DNA of 52,434 bases from a virus. Within the stretch, counting starts at the first letter, position 1. Every line of letters starts with the position of its first letter. The translations under genes and the position numbers were made by a program. Of the stretch, positions 12,947 through 20,425 are shown one piece after another. Below the pieces are notes generated by a model, which did not search any database, was not told the DNA's origin, and worked only from the letters and a program-made list of their open reading frames with translations. The stretch covers positions 1 through 52,434 of IMG/VR virus record IMGVR_UViG_3300036791_000368, one strand, 5' to 3'.

Positions 12947-12997
12947 AGAAAGTATAAAAGTAAAAACTTTTATACAGGAACAGAAAGGAAATAAACA

Positions 12998-13414
12998 GTG
13001 GTAGATTTTATCCCAGTCGACCCTCGAGAGATCAGCAACAGGTCAGGAGGCCACCGCGGGCGGGTTAGCTACCCGCTGTTGAAGGGCTTCATGGAGTCGG
13101 GGCACCTAGTCGTGAAGTTGGATCTCGAAGGGTCTCAGCAAACAACTGTGGCGCTGCGTTCTATGTTGACGGCGTACATCAAGTCGCATGACTTGCCCGT
13201 CACGGTCTTTCAGCGCGACGGTGACATGTACCTAGCACGTCTCGACAAAGAGATGATGGAAGACGGTACGATCATCGACATCGAAGACTGGCGTGCACCA
13301 GTAGCGTCAAAGGGGACAGGTAGTGGCTCGCAGGTCAACGCCGAGCCCACTCCGATCTCGATGACAGAAGTCAACAAGCGGTACGAAGAGGAAAGGAGTC
13401 AACTGACTAAGTGA
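12998..13414 (+). CDS. Hypothetical protein, 138 aa
   Basis: GTG 12998 with GAAAGGAAAT upstream. Reads as an alpha/beta fold in the first 90 residues (VSYPLLKGFMESGHLVVKLDL, LPVTVFQRDGDMYLARLD), then a flexible polar tail. No family recognised. First gene of the P11 operon, ahead of the PfpI-like protein and the ligase. Confidence 0.68.
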   Translation: MVDFIPVDPREISNRSGGHRGRVSYPLLKGFMESGHLVVKLDLEGSQQTTVALRSMLTAYIKSHDLPVTVFQRDGDMYLARLDKEMMEDGTIIDIEDWRAPVASKGTGSGSQVNAEPTPISMTEVNKRYEEERSQLTK

Positions 13415-14049
13415 GGGTACTCGTTGTATGCGCCAAGCGTTACAACGGTCACGAGTTGTGGACGGCTCTCGGAGTTATGACCCAGCGAGGTCATGAGTTC
13501 GAAGTCGTCTCCCAAGACACACTAGTCCGCGACGAGATCACTCTTCGACCAAACACCATCGATCGCGTACTGTACCAAGTAGGTACACGGGAACTGACGG
13601 ACCGATTCGACGCTCTGATGTTCGTATCTGGCAACATGCAGGACACAGAAGCATACTGGACTGACGGTCATGCTCTAGCACTCGTGGAAGGGAACGGAGA
13701 CCGACCTACTGCTGCCATCTGTTGTTCCGTACCTACAATCAGGCACGCAGCAGTTGGGAAACGTGTATCCTACTTTCCTCTCCTACGCTCTAGACAGTTA
13801 CTAAGCGAGGCCGGAGCTATCCTAAATCCGGTTAGCGTAACCGCAGACGAGAACATCGTGACCGCAGAACACCAAATGGGATCTCAACGGTGGGCTCGTG
13901 TCTTCTGTAACATCCTCGAAGGTAAAGACTCTGATGTTGGCCTAGTAGAGTCTAACTTTCCTACACCTAGCCGAGAGCGTCGCCCTGTGGCCGCAGTGGA
14001 AAGACTCAAGCGACCTTCGGATAGAATCAAGATCAGGAAACCAAAATAG
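13411..14049 (+). CDS. DJ-1/PfpI-family protein
   Basis: 212 aa; GTG 13411 overlaps the previous stop. The core matches class-I-amidotransferase-like DJ-1/PfpI proteins: N-terminal VLVVCAKRYNG, a variable middle, then RPTAAICCSVPTIRHAA holding the nucleophile-elbow Cys, VSYFP, LLSEAGA and the closing NIVTAEHQ region. The residue after the elbow Cys is Cys where many family members have His. These proteins act as deglycases, proteases or amidotransferase-like enzymes; the substrate here is unknown. The basic 35-residue tail is extra. Confidence 0.72.
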   Translation: MRVLVVCAKRYNGHELWTALGVMTQRGHEFEVVSQDTLVRDEITLRPNTIDRVLYQVGTRELTDRFDALMFVSGNMQDTEAYWTDGHALALVEGNGDRPTAAICCSVPTIRHAAVGKRVSYFPLLRSRQLLSEAGAILNPVSVTADENIVTAEHQMGSQRWARVFCNILEGKDSDVGLVESNFPTPSRERRPVAAVERLKRPSDRIKIRKPK

Positions 14050-14061
14050 AAAGAGGAACAA

Positions 14062-14922
14062 TTGAATAACGATCCATTCCCTTTGACACAATGCAAGACC
14101 CTTAAGTCCGTCGACTTCGCGAAGCTGAACAAGCAGCGCTTCGTAATGGAACCAAAGATCGACGGTTGGCGACTCCAAGTGGAGGTAGATGAGGCTGACG
14201 TTCAGGCTTGGACACGAACTAACCATAACGCAACAGGTAAACTTCCAATGGTTGAGAATCACCTCGCTGTAGCCTTCATCCCTGAAGGTACGCGGCTCGA
14301 TGGCGAGGTTGTTTACCTTGACAGTAACGGAGATCCGGACTTCAACTTTACTAGTCGGTGTATGGGAAGTGGAGTCGACGTATGCGTCGACAAGCAACAG
14401 CTTGAGGAACGATACCTATCGTACGTTGTGTTCGATATCCTACGTCTAGGCGATCGAGACCTTAGAGCCCAGCCATACGAAGAGCGGCGGAGCATCCTGG
14501 AAAAGCTGCTGAAGGGTTATAGTCCCTACGTACCAGTAATCGAAGTTGGTGCAGCGACTGAAGAGGCTCACGCTAAGAACATCAACAAGTACGGCGAGGG
14601 ATCTATTCTCAAAGACCTGTCAGCACCCTATGCTGGCAAGCGTCACAAGTCATGGCTTAAATGGAAAGCGGACGAAACGATGGACGTTCGTATCGTCGGC
14701 TACAAAGAAGGACAAGGAAAGTACAATGGTCTCATTGGAGCCATCACCTTCGTAGCAGGTGACGGTACGTTCGGCAACTGTAGTGGGATGGATGACGATA
14801 CGCGGGTACACATCTCGGACCACAGGGGCAGTTTGATCGGGAAGACCATTGAGGTGAAGCACTACGGTAAGCTCGTCGACGGTTGGCGGCACCCTCAGTT
14901 CATCCGATTCCGAGATGAGTAA
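14062..14922 (+). CDS. ATP-dependent DNA ligase
   Basis: 286 aa; TTG 14062 preceded by GAAAGAGGAAC. The nucleotidyl-transfer motif EPKIDGWR puts the active Lys at residue 32. RLDGEVV (motif III), VVFDIL (motif IIIa), EGSILKD (motif IV) and WLKWK (motif V) follow in order, and the C-terminal third is the OB-fold. Length and layout match short viral ATP ligases. Seals nicks in replication and repair. It would complete a base-excision set with the UDG-polymerase fusion and perhaps the PolX-like protein. Confidence 0.93.
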   Translation: MNNDPFPLTQCKTLKSVDFAKLNKQRFVMEPKIDGWRLQVEVDEADVQAWTRTNHNATGKLPMVENHLAVAFIPEGTRLDGEVVYLDSNGDPDFNFTSRCMGSGVDVCVDKQQLEERYLSYVVFDILRLGDRDLRAQPYEERRSILEKLLKGYSPYVPVIEVGAATEEAHAKNINKYGEGSILKDLSAPYAGKRHKSWLKWKADETMDVRIVGYKEGQGKYNGLIGAITFVAGDGTFGNCSGMDDDTRVHISDHRGSLIGKTIEVKHYGKLVDGWRHPQFIRFRDE

Positions 14923-15145
14923 TAGCGAGAGTGCAGGACAGTTGCAGGCTAAGATCTGCACCTGTGGTCGCTACTTCGACGAAGAGGGTCTACGCGCCTC
15001 ATGGGTTGGGAAGCCGTTTCCTAAGGGAAGTACGCACCACTTCGACACCCTACCGTGCCACGATGGTGACTGCGACGAGACATCGTGTCCCGACTACGGA
15101 GTAGTGAGTTGGGCCAAGAAGATGCGGGACAGAACGACTGGCTGA
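14915..15145 (+). CDS. Cys-rich hypothetical protein, 76 aa
   Basis: ATG 14915 overlaps the ligase stop. Contains KICTCGRYF, PCHDGDC and TSCPDYG: six Cys and two His, compatible with two zinc sites or disulphides. No family recognised. Last gene before the tRNA. Confidence 0.65.
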   Translation: MSNSESAGQLQAKICTCGRYFDEEGLRASWVGKPFPKGSTHHFDTLPCHDGDCDETSCPDYGVVSWAKKMRDRTTG

Positions 15146-15169
15146 GGCTTGCGGACGTAACCAGAACAC

Positions 15170-15243
15170 GGCGACGTGGCTGAGATGGTACAAAGCGGGG
15201 GTCTGCAAAACCCTTTATGACGGTTCGAGTCCGTCCGTCGCCT
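15170..15243 (+). tRNA. tRNA-Cys (anticodon GCA)
   Basis: Acceptor arm GGCGACG 15170-15176 pairs with CGTCGCC 15236-15242; discriminator T, the usual Cys identity base. Anticodon arm GGGGT-CTGCAAA-ACCCT (15198-15214) gives anticodon GCA at 15204-15206 region. T arm GACGG-TTCGAGT-CCGTC 15219-15235. No encoded CCA. A Cys tRNA fits the unusually many Cys-rich small proteins of the left arm. Confidence 0.92.
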
Positions 15244-15265
15244 CAAAAATTTCCGATCAGCACCC

Positions 15266-15294
15266 TTGATTTCCATCTTTGCCTTCGTTATAAT
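15266..15294 (+). promoter_or_regulatory. Early promoter P12
   Basis: TTGATT 15266-15271, 17 bp, TATAAT 15289-15294; upstream box reads GATCAGCACC. It lies right behind the tRNA and is the last rightward member of the family, so it probably drives the whole 15333-28389 operon. Confidence 0.86.
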
Positions 15295-15332
15295 AGTAGT
15301 ATACAAATCTTTCTAACGGAACGGGTAACAGG

Positions 15333-16322
15333 TTGCAGATCATACGTACAAGCGACAGATCGTATTTCAAACGGTGTCGTGTGCTTTGGGATTATACAAG
15401 TAAGATCCGACAGAACTACGAACCAATTCAACGTATCGAGGCGCTAGACTTCGGTACAGCAATGCACAAGGCCCTAGAGGCTTATTACCAACCTACGACG
15501 TGGGGCAACCAAGGCCTGAAGGAGGCGAACACCCTTCAGGCCTTTAATAATGCCATCAAGGATATAGGGATAAAGGTACGAATAGGACCTCTAGAGTTCG
15601 AGGAACGTTGGAACGAGCTACGTCAGTTAGGTCTGGACATGCTCGTTTTTTATTTTGCCTATGCACAAAACCATGATGCCTTTACTCCTACGTTTGTAGA
15701 GATCGAGTTCGAGGTACCTATACCAGGAATGGATGGTGTAGTCTACCAAGGTCGTATCGACTTGATAGCCGACGACGAATACGGCTACTGGATCATTGAC
15801 CACAAGACGACGGCACAGTTCGGTGGTACGGAATGGTTGGCTCTAGATGACCAGTGTAGTTCGTATGCCTGGGCTATCTGGATGAAGCTAGGACTCCAAG
15901 TGCGTGGTGTTATCTTCAACGAGCTTCGGAAGAAGGCACCCTCGAAGCCTAGGGTACTGCTGAGTGGCCAGCTTAGCGTCGCTAAGAATCAAGATACAAC
16001 CTACGAAACGTACCTACAGGCCATCCGCGATGGTGGCTATAAGGAAGAAGCCTATCGTGACTTCCTGGACTACCTCAAGATGAACCAGAGGGAGTTCGTT
16101 CGTAGGACAAGGATCGTCTTTAGGCCTGAGACGCTTGCGATCGTTGAAAAGCGAATCCAGTTGGAAGCGCACGAGATGCTGGACAACCCAAGCATCTACC
16201 CAACACCTTCGAGGATGAACTGTAACGGTTGTTCGTTCTTTGCACCTTGTCTAGCTCTGCATGAAGGAAGAGATCCAGAAACAATCCTTGACGAAAACTA
16301 TGAACGGAGGGCAAATGCCTGA
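15333..16322 (+). CDS. Cas4/RecB-like PD-(D/E)XK nuclease
   Basis: 329 aa; TTG 15333. Residues near 130-150 contain GRIDLIADDE and WIIDHKTT, the D...D-x-K nuclease core. Cys 15 region (KRCRV) and the C-terminal CNGCSFFAPC provide four Cys for an iron-sulphur cluster, as in Cas4/AddB-type nucleases. The Sak4-like ATPase and SSB-like genes close by suggest a recombination module in which this enzyme resects ends. A role as a host-DNA nuclease is also possible. Confidence 0.88.
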   Translation: MQIIRTSDRSYFKRCRVLWDYTSKIRQNYEPIQRIEALDFGTAMHKALEAYYQPTTWGNQGLKEANTLQAFNNAIKDIGIKVRIGPLEFEERWNELRQLGLDMLVFYFAYAQNHDAFTPTFVEIEFEVPIPGMDGVVYQGRIDLIADDEYGYWIIDHKTTAQFGGTEWLALDDQCSSYAWAIWMKLGLQVRGVIFNELRKKAPSKPRVLLSGQLSVAKNQDTTYETYLQAIRDGGYKEEAYRDFLDYLKMNQREFVRRTRIVFRPETLAIVEKRIQLEAHEMLDNPSIYPTPSRMNCNGCSFFAPCLALHEGRDPETILDENYERRANA

Positions 16323-16551
16323 TAAAGAAGAACTAGACCGACGCTTTACGTATCACCCACCAGACGCCGCGACTCGTGAGCTCCACGACGAGTGGCGTAA
16401 GCACGAGCGGTGGTACGCCGATCACATTAACGACCTTCCTGGAGGAGAAACAAGAGAGAAGTCGCTTGCTTTCACGGCACTAGAGGAAGCAACATTTTGG
16501 GTTCATGCCCACATCGCACGCAATCTCCATCCAAAGGAGAACAGTGCCTGA
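16315..16551 (+). CDS. acb2: Acb2-type anti-CBASS cyclic-nucleotide sponge
   Basis: 78 aa; ATG 16315 after CGGAGGG. RRFTYHPP near the N-terminus and REKSLAFTALEEATFWVHAH followed by IARN at the C-terminus are the two signatures of the Acb2/Tad1-hairpin family (usual forms R-F-x-Y-H-P-P and R-E-x-S-L-A-x-T-x-L-E-E-A). Acb2 proteins form hexamers that bind cyclic di- and trinucleotides and so block CBASS immunity. Length (60-95 aa) fits. Its central part differs from Pseudomonas relatives, so ligand preference cannot be read from the sequence. It overlaps the following recombination gene. Confidence 0.85.
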   Translation: MPDKEELDRRFTYHPPDAATRELHDEWRKHERWYADHINDLPGGETREKSLAFTALEEATFWVHAHIARNLHPKENSA

Positions 16552-17341
16552 GGCAAGAGACCTACTAGATGCACCTACACCCATACCCGCACCAGTGCTT
16601 ACACCAGACACAATAGCGGGTCTACGTATCGTATCGCCAGAGGCATACGAGTGGATCAAGCTGCTGGTGTATGGAGAACCTGGTGTTGGCAAGACACGCT
16701 TCGCAGGGTCAGCAGTACTAGTACCAGAGATGCAGCCAGTACTAGTACTAGACTTCGAGGGCGGTACGCTTTCACTACAGGACATGTCTGACATCAACAT
16801 CGTACGATTGACCTCTTGGGAGAAGGTCGATAGGTTGTACGGTAGCTTGTATGACAAGAACCCATACAAGACGATCGTTGTGGACAGCTTGTCCGAACTA
16901 CAGAAGTTCTCTATGTCAGAGATCATGAGGCAAGTAGTACAGAAGGACTCAGAGCGTGACCCTGACATCGCGTCACTACGTGAGTGGGGCAAGAGCAGTG
17001 AGCAAGTACGACGTTTCGTTAGAGCGTTTCGTGACCTACAGTGCAACGTAATATTCACAGCCCTCAACAGTGAGGACCGAGACGAGCGTACGAACACAAT
17101 CAAATCCAGACCAGGACTGCCAGGTAAGTTGAAGGGCGAAGTGTCTGGATACGTCGACATCGTGTTGTATATGTATAGAAAGGAGATACGAGTAGACGGA
17201 AATAGAAAGATACAAACACTGGTGCTAACCCAAGGAACGGAAAGACAACAAGCAAAAGACCGAAGTGGTAAGCTGCCTGAGCTCCTCGAAGCACCAACAA
17301 TGCAGGACGTTTACAACTACATCAGAGGAAGGGATTCATGA
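16544..17341 (+). CDS. Sak4-like RecA-fold ATPase
   Basis: 265 aa; GTG 16544 is chosen for the AAGGAG six bases upstream, rather than the ATG at 16505 without a ribosome site. Walker A GEPGVGKT near residue 45, Walker B-like VLVLDFEGG, KTIVVDSLSEL, then a Lys/Arg-rich loop. This matches phage AAA/Sak4 single-strand annealing proteins (RecA-like core). The neighbouring DUF669-like gene is the usual partner. Function: strand annealing in recombination or DNA repair. Confidence 0.85.
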   Translation: MPEARDLLDAPTPIPAPVLTPDTIAGLRIVSPEAYEWIKLLVYGEPGVGKTRFAGSAVLVPEMQPVLVLDFEGGTLSLQDMSDINIVRLTSWEKVDRLYGSLYDKNPYKTIVVDSLSELQKFSMSEIMRQVVQKDSERDPDIASLREWGKSSEQVRRFVRAFRDLQCNVIFTALNSEDRDERTNTIKSRPGLPGKLKGEVSGYVDIVLYMYRKEIRVDGNRKIQTLVLTQGTERQQAKDRSGKLPELLEAPTMQDVYNYIRGRDS

Positions 17342-17781
17342 GACTTAACCTAACCGACATCGACGACCGATCTTTTGAGCCACTGCCTGCAGGCAGATAC
17401 ATCCTGAAGGTCACCGGCTATGAGATGCGCGAGGTGAAGAACGACGGTAAGGTACCAAAGGGTACGCCCATGATCAACTGGGAGTTCACCGTCATCTCCG
17501 ACAACGGTGGGGATACCAAGTACGAGAACCGTAAGTTGTGGATGAATACAGTGATCCATGAACGGTCTCTTTTCAACCTCAAGGCGTTACTACGAGCGAG
17601 TGGCTCATTCTCACCCGAGCAGCTGGATGGGGAACTTGACTTCGAACCTGAAGACATCGTAGGGTCTGAGGTTGTCGCCGTCGTAGCTCAGCGACAGTAC
17701 AACGGTGACATGGTGAACGATGTCAAGCGCATCGTCAAGTTGGAAGAAGACAGTGAGGCTGCGAGCTCACTCTTGCCATAA
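17338..17781 (+). CDS. DUF669-like single-strand DNA-binding protein
   Basis: 147 aa; ATG 17338 overlaps the Sak4 stop. FEPLPAGRYILKVTGYE near the N-terminus, then INWEFTVIS and RKLWMN, follow the beta-barrel pattern of DUF669 phage proteins that act as SSBs next to Sak4 ATPases. The C-terminus is acidic, as in SSBs. Confident about the family, less so about biochemistry. Confidence 0.75.
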   Translation: MRLNLTDIDDRSFEPLPAGRYILKVTGYEMREVKNDGKVPKGTPMINWEFTVISDNGGDTKYENRKLWMNTVIHERSLFNLKALLRASGSFSPEQLDGELDFEPEDIVGSEVVAVVAQRQYNGDMVNDVKRIVKLEEDSEAASSLLP

Positions 17782-17842
17782 TCAGATCCTCGGGGGTAGG
17801 CGAAGGGCGTCTACCCCTGAGGCATACGAAGGGGATCTGATT
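17780..17842 (+). promoter_or_regulatory. Hairpin covering the start of the HNH gene
   Basis: AATCAGATCC 17780-17789 pairs with GGATCTGATT 17833-17842, enclosing a second stem CCTCGGGGGTAG 17788-17799 with CTACCCCTGAGG 17811-17822. The right outer arm contains part of the ribosome site and the first two bases of the TTG start at 17841. Start sequestration of this kind is known for T4 homing endonuclease genes. Confidence 0.72.
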
Positions 17843-18221
17843 GGTTACTGCCCAGTTTGTTGCCTATATTAAGAAAACACCTACCTGCTGGATATGGACA
17901 GGCACAGTAAGTACTGATGGCTACGGACACTATCGGAATAGACCGGCACATCGCGTAGCATACGAGCTGTACAAAGGGAAAATACCAGAGGGACTTCAGA
18001 TTGACCATGTATGTCGTAATGTTCTCTGTGTCAATCCCGACCATCTTGAGACGGTAACACTCCAGGAAAACCTACGACGTGCACCAGTCCGAGGCGGGCC
18101 ACGATGGAGATGCTGTATCCTTGGCCACGAGTTTACCCCTGAGAACACGTATGTCAGCCCGCGTGGTCTCAGAGTCTGTAAGGAATGCAGGAGGAATCGT
18201 AACACCCATAAGCGTAGTTAG
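17841..18221 (+). CDS. HNH homing endonuclease
   Basis: 126 aa; TTG 17841 with GGGGA upstream. CWIWTG-x6-GYG near residue 17, then HRVAYELYKGKIPEG, IDHVCRN and CVNPDHLE form an intact HNH_3 domain. The C-terminal 40 residues have two Cys pairs, possibly a zinc site for DNA binding. Free-standing HNH genes of this type cut related phage genomes and spread by repair. Its start lies in a hairpin. Confidence 0.9.
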   Translation: MVTAQFVAYIKKTPTCWIWTGTVSTDGYGHYRNRPAHRVAYELYKGKIPEGLQIDHVCRNVLCVNPDHLETVTLQENLRRAPVRGGPRWRCCILGHEFTPENTYVSPRGLRVCKECRRNRNTHKRS

Positions 18222-18236
18222 AGGGGGGGATAGATA

Positions 18237-20417
18237 TTGGCTGCTGTCCCTATTCTCGTTCTCTCCGAAGAGACTGCACTTCGGAGAGAAACATTCTTCA
18301 GAGTCGTATTCGATAGGGCACCTTCAGGTTACCTCTGTATCGCACGACGCGTGGCGGGCAAAGGTGCGTTTGAGGAACAGTTCTTTCGATGGCCAGATGA
18401 TCTAGAGGCGCTTAGCGAATACATAAACGAATCGGTAATGAACCATGATGTCTGGTTCTGTCCGATGTTGTTTGATGCTCCTGCCAGAAAGAAGGAGCAT
18501 GTCGACATCTGTCCTTCAGTTTGGGCCGACTTAGATACTTGTACGCCTGACCTACTACTCATCCCGCCTACAGTAGTTATCGAGTCTAGCTCCAAGCGGT
18601 ATCAGGCTCTCTGGCTACTCGACCCTCCAGTAGAACCACTCGAGGCAGAAGATGCTTCGAAGAAGGTAGCGTACTTCCACGCTGAGCAAGGAGCAGACAA
18701 GTCCGGTTGGGATCTTACCCAGCTGCTACGAGTACCGTTCACACTCAACTACAAGTACGTACCACCTGCAACAGTCACAGTAAGCGGAGCAGGCGATCCT
18801 GTTAACATAGTTGACTTCGCTGTCTACCCTGTGGTAACTGAAGACGTCTCAGCGATGTGGCCGTTTCCGGATTCGATAGAGGATTCGCAAACGCTTCTAG
18901 ACCGATATAAGAACGACATCGACCAATCGGTCTGGCCTCTACTACAACTAGAGCCACGAGACGATTGGTCAAAGGCGCTCTGGAACCTAGAGATGTTACT
19001 AAGCGAGTCGTCGCTATCACGTGAAGACATCTTTAGCATCGTACGCGATGCGAAGTGTAATAAGTACAAACGCGATGGCAGAAGTGAGAAGCTACTGTGG
19101 CGTGAAGTATGTAAAGCCTGGGCGAAGGTTCGTGAACGTAGTGAGGTCATAGAGAGTGCAACAGCATTTAAGAATCCTGATCTACTGTCTGATGGTGACA
19201 TGCAAGCAGTACAGAAGGATAGAACCTTCATAGAGGAATATGTCGACTGGGCTAAGGGTGTCGGCGATGCTGCAGAGGTATATCACCATGCAGGCGCGTT
19301 CATGTGTCTAAGTTGTATACTAGCTGGGTCAGTTCAACTACAGACGTCGTTCGGTCCAATAGCTCCTAACATGTGGTTCCTATTGTTAGCTGATACCACG
19401 TTGACAAGGAAGTCAACTGCACTAGACTTAGCAGTCGACCTTATTGTCGAAGTAGATGCTGACATTGTCCTTGCGACGGATGGTTCTATCGAAGGCTTGT
19501 TCTCAGCACTAGCAACAAGACCAGGAAGACCTAGTCTGTTCTTGCGTGACGAGTTCAGTGGCTTCATCGAAGTCATAACCAAACGGGACTACTATGCAGG
19601 TATGCCTGAGACGCTGACTAAGATGTATGACGGGCGATATCAGAAACGTCAACTGCGTAGGGAAGTGATCGAGGTTAGGGATCCTGTACTCTGCTTGTTC
19701 GCTGGAGGTATCAAGAGTAAGATACTGTGGCTGTTAGGTGATGAGTTCGTTTACTCAGGGTTCCTACCACGATTCGTCTTCGTCACAGCAAAGTCGAACC
19801 TAGGTAAGTTGAGGCCGTTAGGTCCGCCTAATGATCGAACGATCTCTGGTCGTGAGATGTTAGTAGCTAAACTAGCCACTATCAAGACTCGATACCAAAG
19901 TGAAGTCGAAGTCAAAGCAGGAAGCATCAAGGTTCCAGTACGTGCTCTACATGACGTACAGTTAACTCCAGACGCATGGAGACTGTACAACAATATGGAA
20001 CTGAAGCTACTAGAGTCAGGTATCAAAAGTACTGTACAGGATATGTTGACACCAACGATGGACCGACTAGCTAAGTCAGGACTGAAGGCTTCGATACTGA
20101 TTGCAGCTAGCAGAGTACCTAACAGTCGGGTAACTGTTACTGAAGGTGATGTTCTAAAGGCGTTTCAGTACGTCACACAGTGGCGTGAGTTTGCAATGGA
20201 GGTGATGGCTGGTATTGGAATGAGTCAACAGGAGAAGCAGATCGAGGTCCTCTTCAGCGCCATTAAGCGTAACCCTGGTGTTACGCGAAGTGAATTGATG
20301 AGGAACTACCATCTGACCAAGCGAGAAGCCGACTCAACGTTCGATACACTAGAACAGCGAGGGTTGATTGCACGAGTGAAGACTAAGGGAACCGAACGTC
20401 TAACAGCGATCCTATAA
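18237..20417 (+). CDS. Primase/helicase replication protein
   Basis: 726 aa; TTG 18237 after GAGGGGGG. Residues 60-190 (WADLDTCTPDLL, SSKRYQALWLLD, LTQLLRVPFTLNYKY) resemble archaeo-eukaryotic-type primase domains found in phage and plasmid replication proteins. From about residue 350 a DUF3987-like ATPase follows: MWFLLLADTTLTRKSTA in the Walker A place (the usual Gly is lost, Lys-Ser kept), SLFLRDEFSGF as Walker B, then FLPRFVF. The last 60 residues form a winged helix (TRSELMRNYHLTKREAD). Probably primes and opens DNA for the phage polymerase. Confidence 0.82.
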   Translation: MAAVPILVLSEETALRRETFFRVVFDRAPSGYLCIARRVAGKGAFEEQFFRWPDDLEALSEYINESVMNHDVWFCPMLFDAPARKKEHVDICPSVWADLDTCTPDLLLIPPTVVIESSSKRYQALWLLDPPVEPLEAEDASKKVAYFHAEQGADKSGWDLTQLLRVPFTLNYKYVPPATVTVSGAGDPVNIVDFAVYPVVTEDVSAMWPFPDSIEDSQTLLDRYKNDIDQSVWPLLQLEPRDDWSKALWNLEMLLSESSLSREDIFSIVRDAKCNKYKRDGRSEKLLWREVCKAWAKVRERSEVIESATAFKNPDLLSDGDMQAVQKDRTFIEEYVDWAKGVGDAAEVYHHAGAFMCLSCILAGSVQLQTSFGPIAPNMWFLLLADTTLTRKSTALDLAVDLIVEVDADIVLATDGSIEGLFSALATRPGRPSLFLRDEFSGFIEVITKRDYYAGMPETLTKMYDGRYQKRQLRREVIEVRDPVLCLFAGGIKSKILWLLGDEFVYSGFLPRFVFVTAKSNLGKLRPLGPPNDRTISGREMLVAKLATIKTRYQSEVEVKAGSIKVPVRALHDVQLTPDAWRLYNNMELKLLESGIKSTVQDMLTPTMDRLAKSGLKASILIAASRVPNSRVTVTEGDVLKAFQYVTQWREFAMEVMAGIGMSQQEKQIEVLFSAIKRNPGVTRSELMRNYHLTKREADSTFDTLEQRGLIARVKTKGTERLTAIL

Positions 20418-20425
20418 GGAGGAAC

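Noticed and set aside
13411-14049. PfpI-like protein as the amidotransferase that would make archaeosine-type bases
   Set aside because: Gat domains of Gat-QueC are of a different (class II) fold; similarity in name only.
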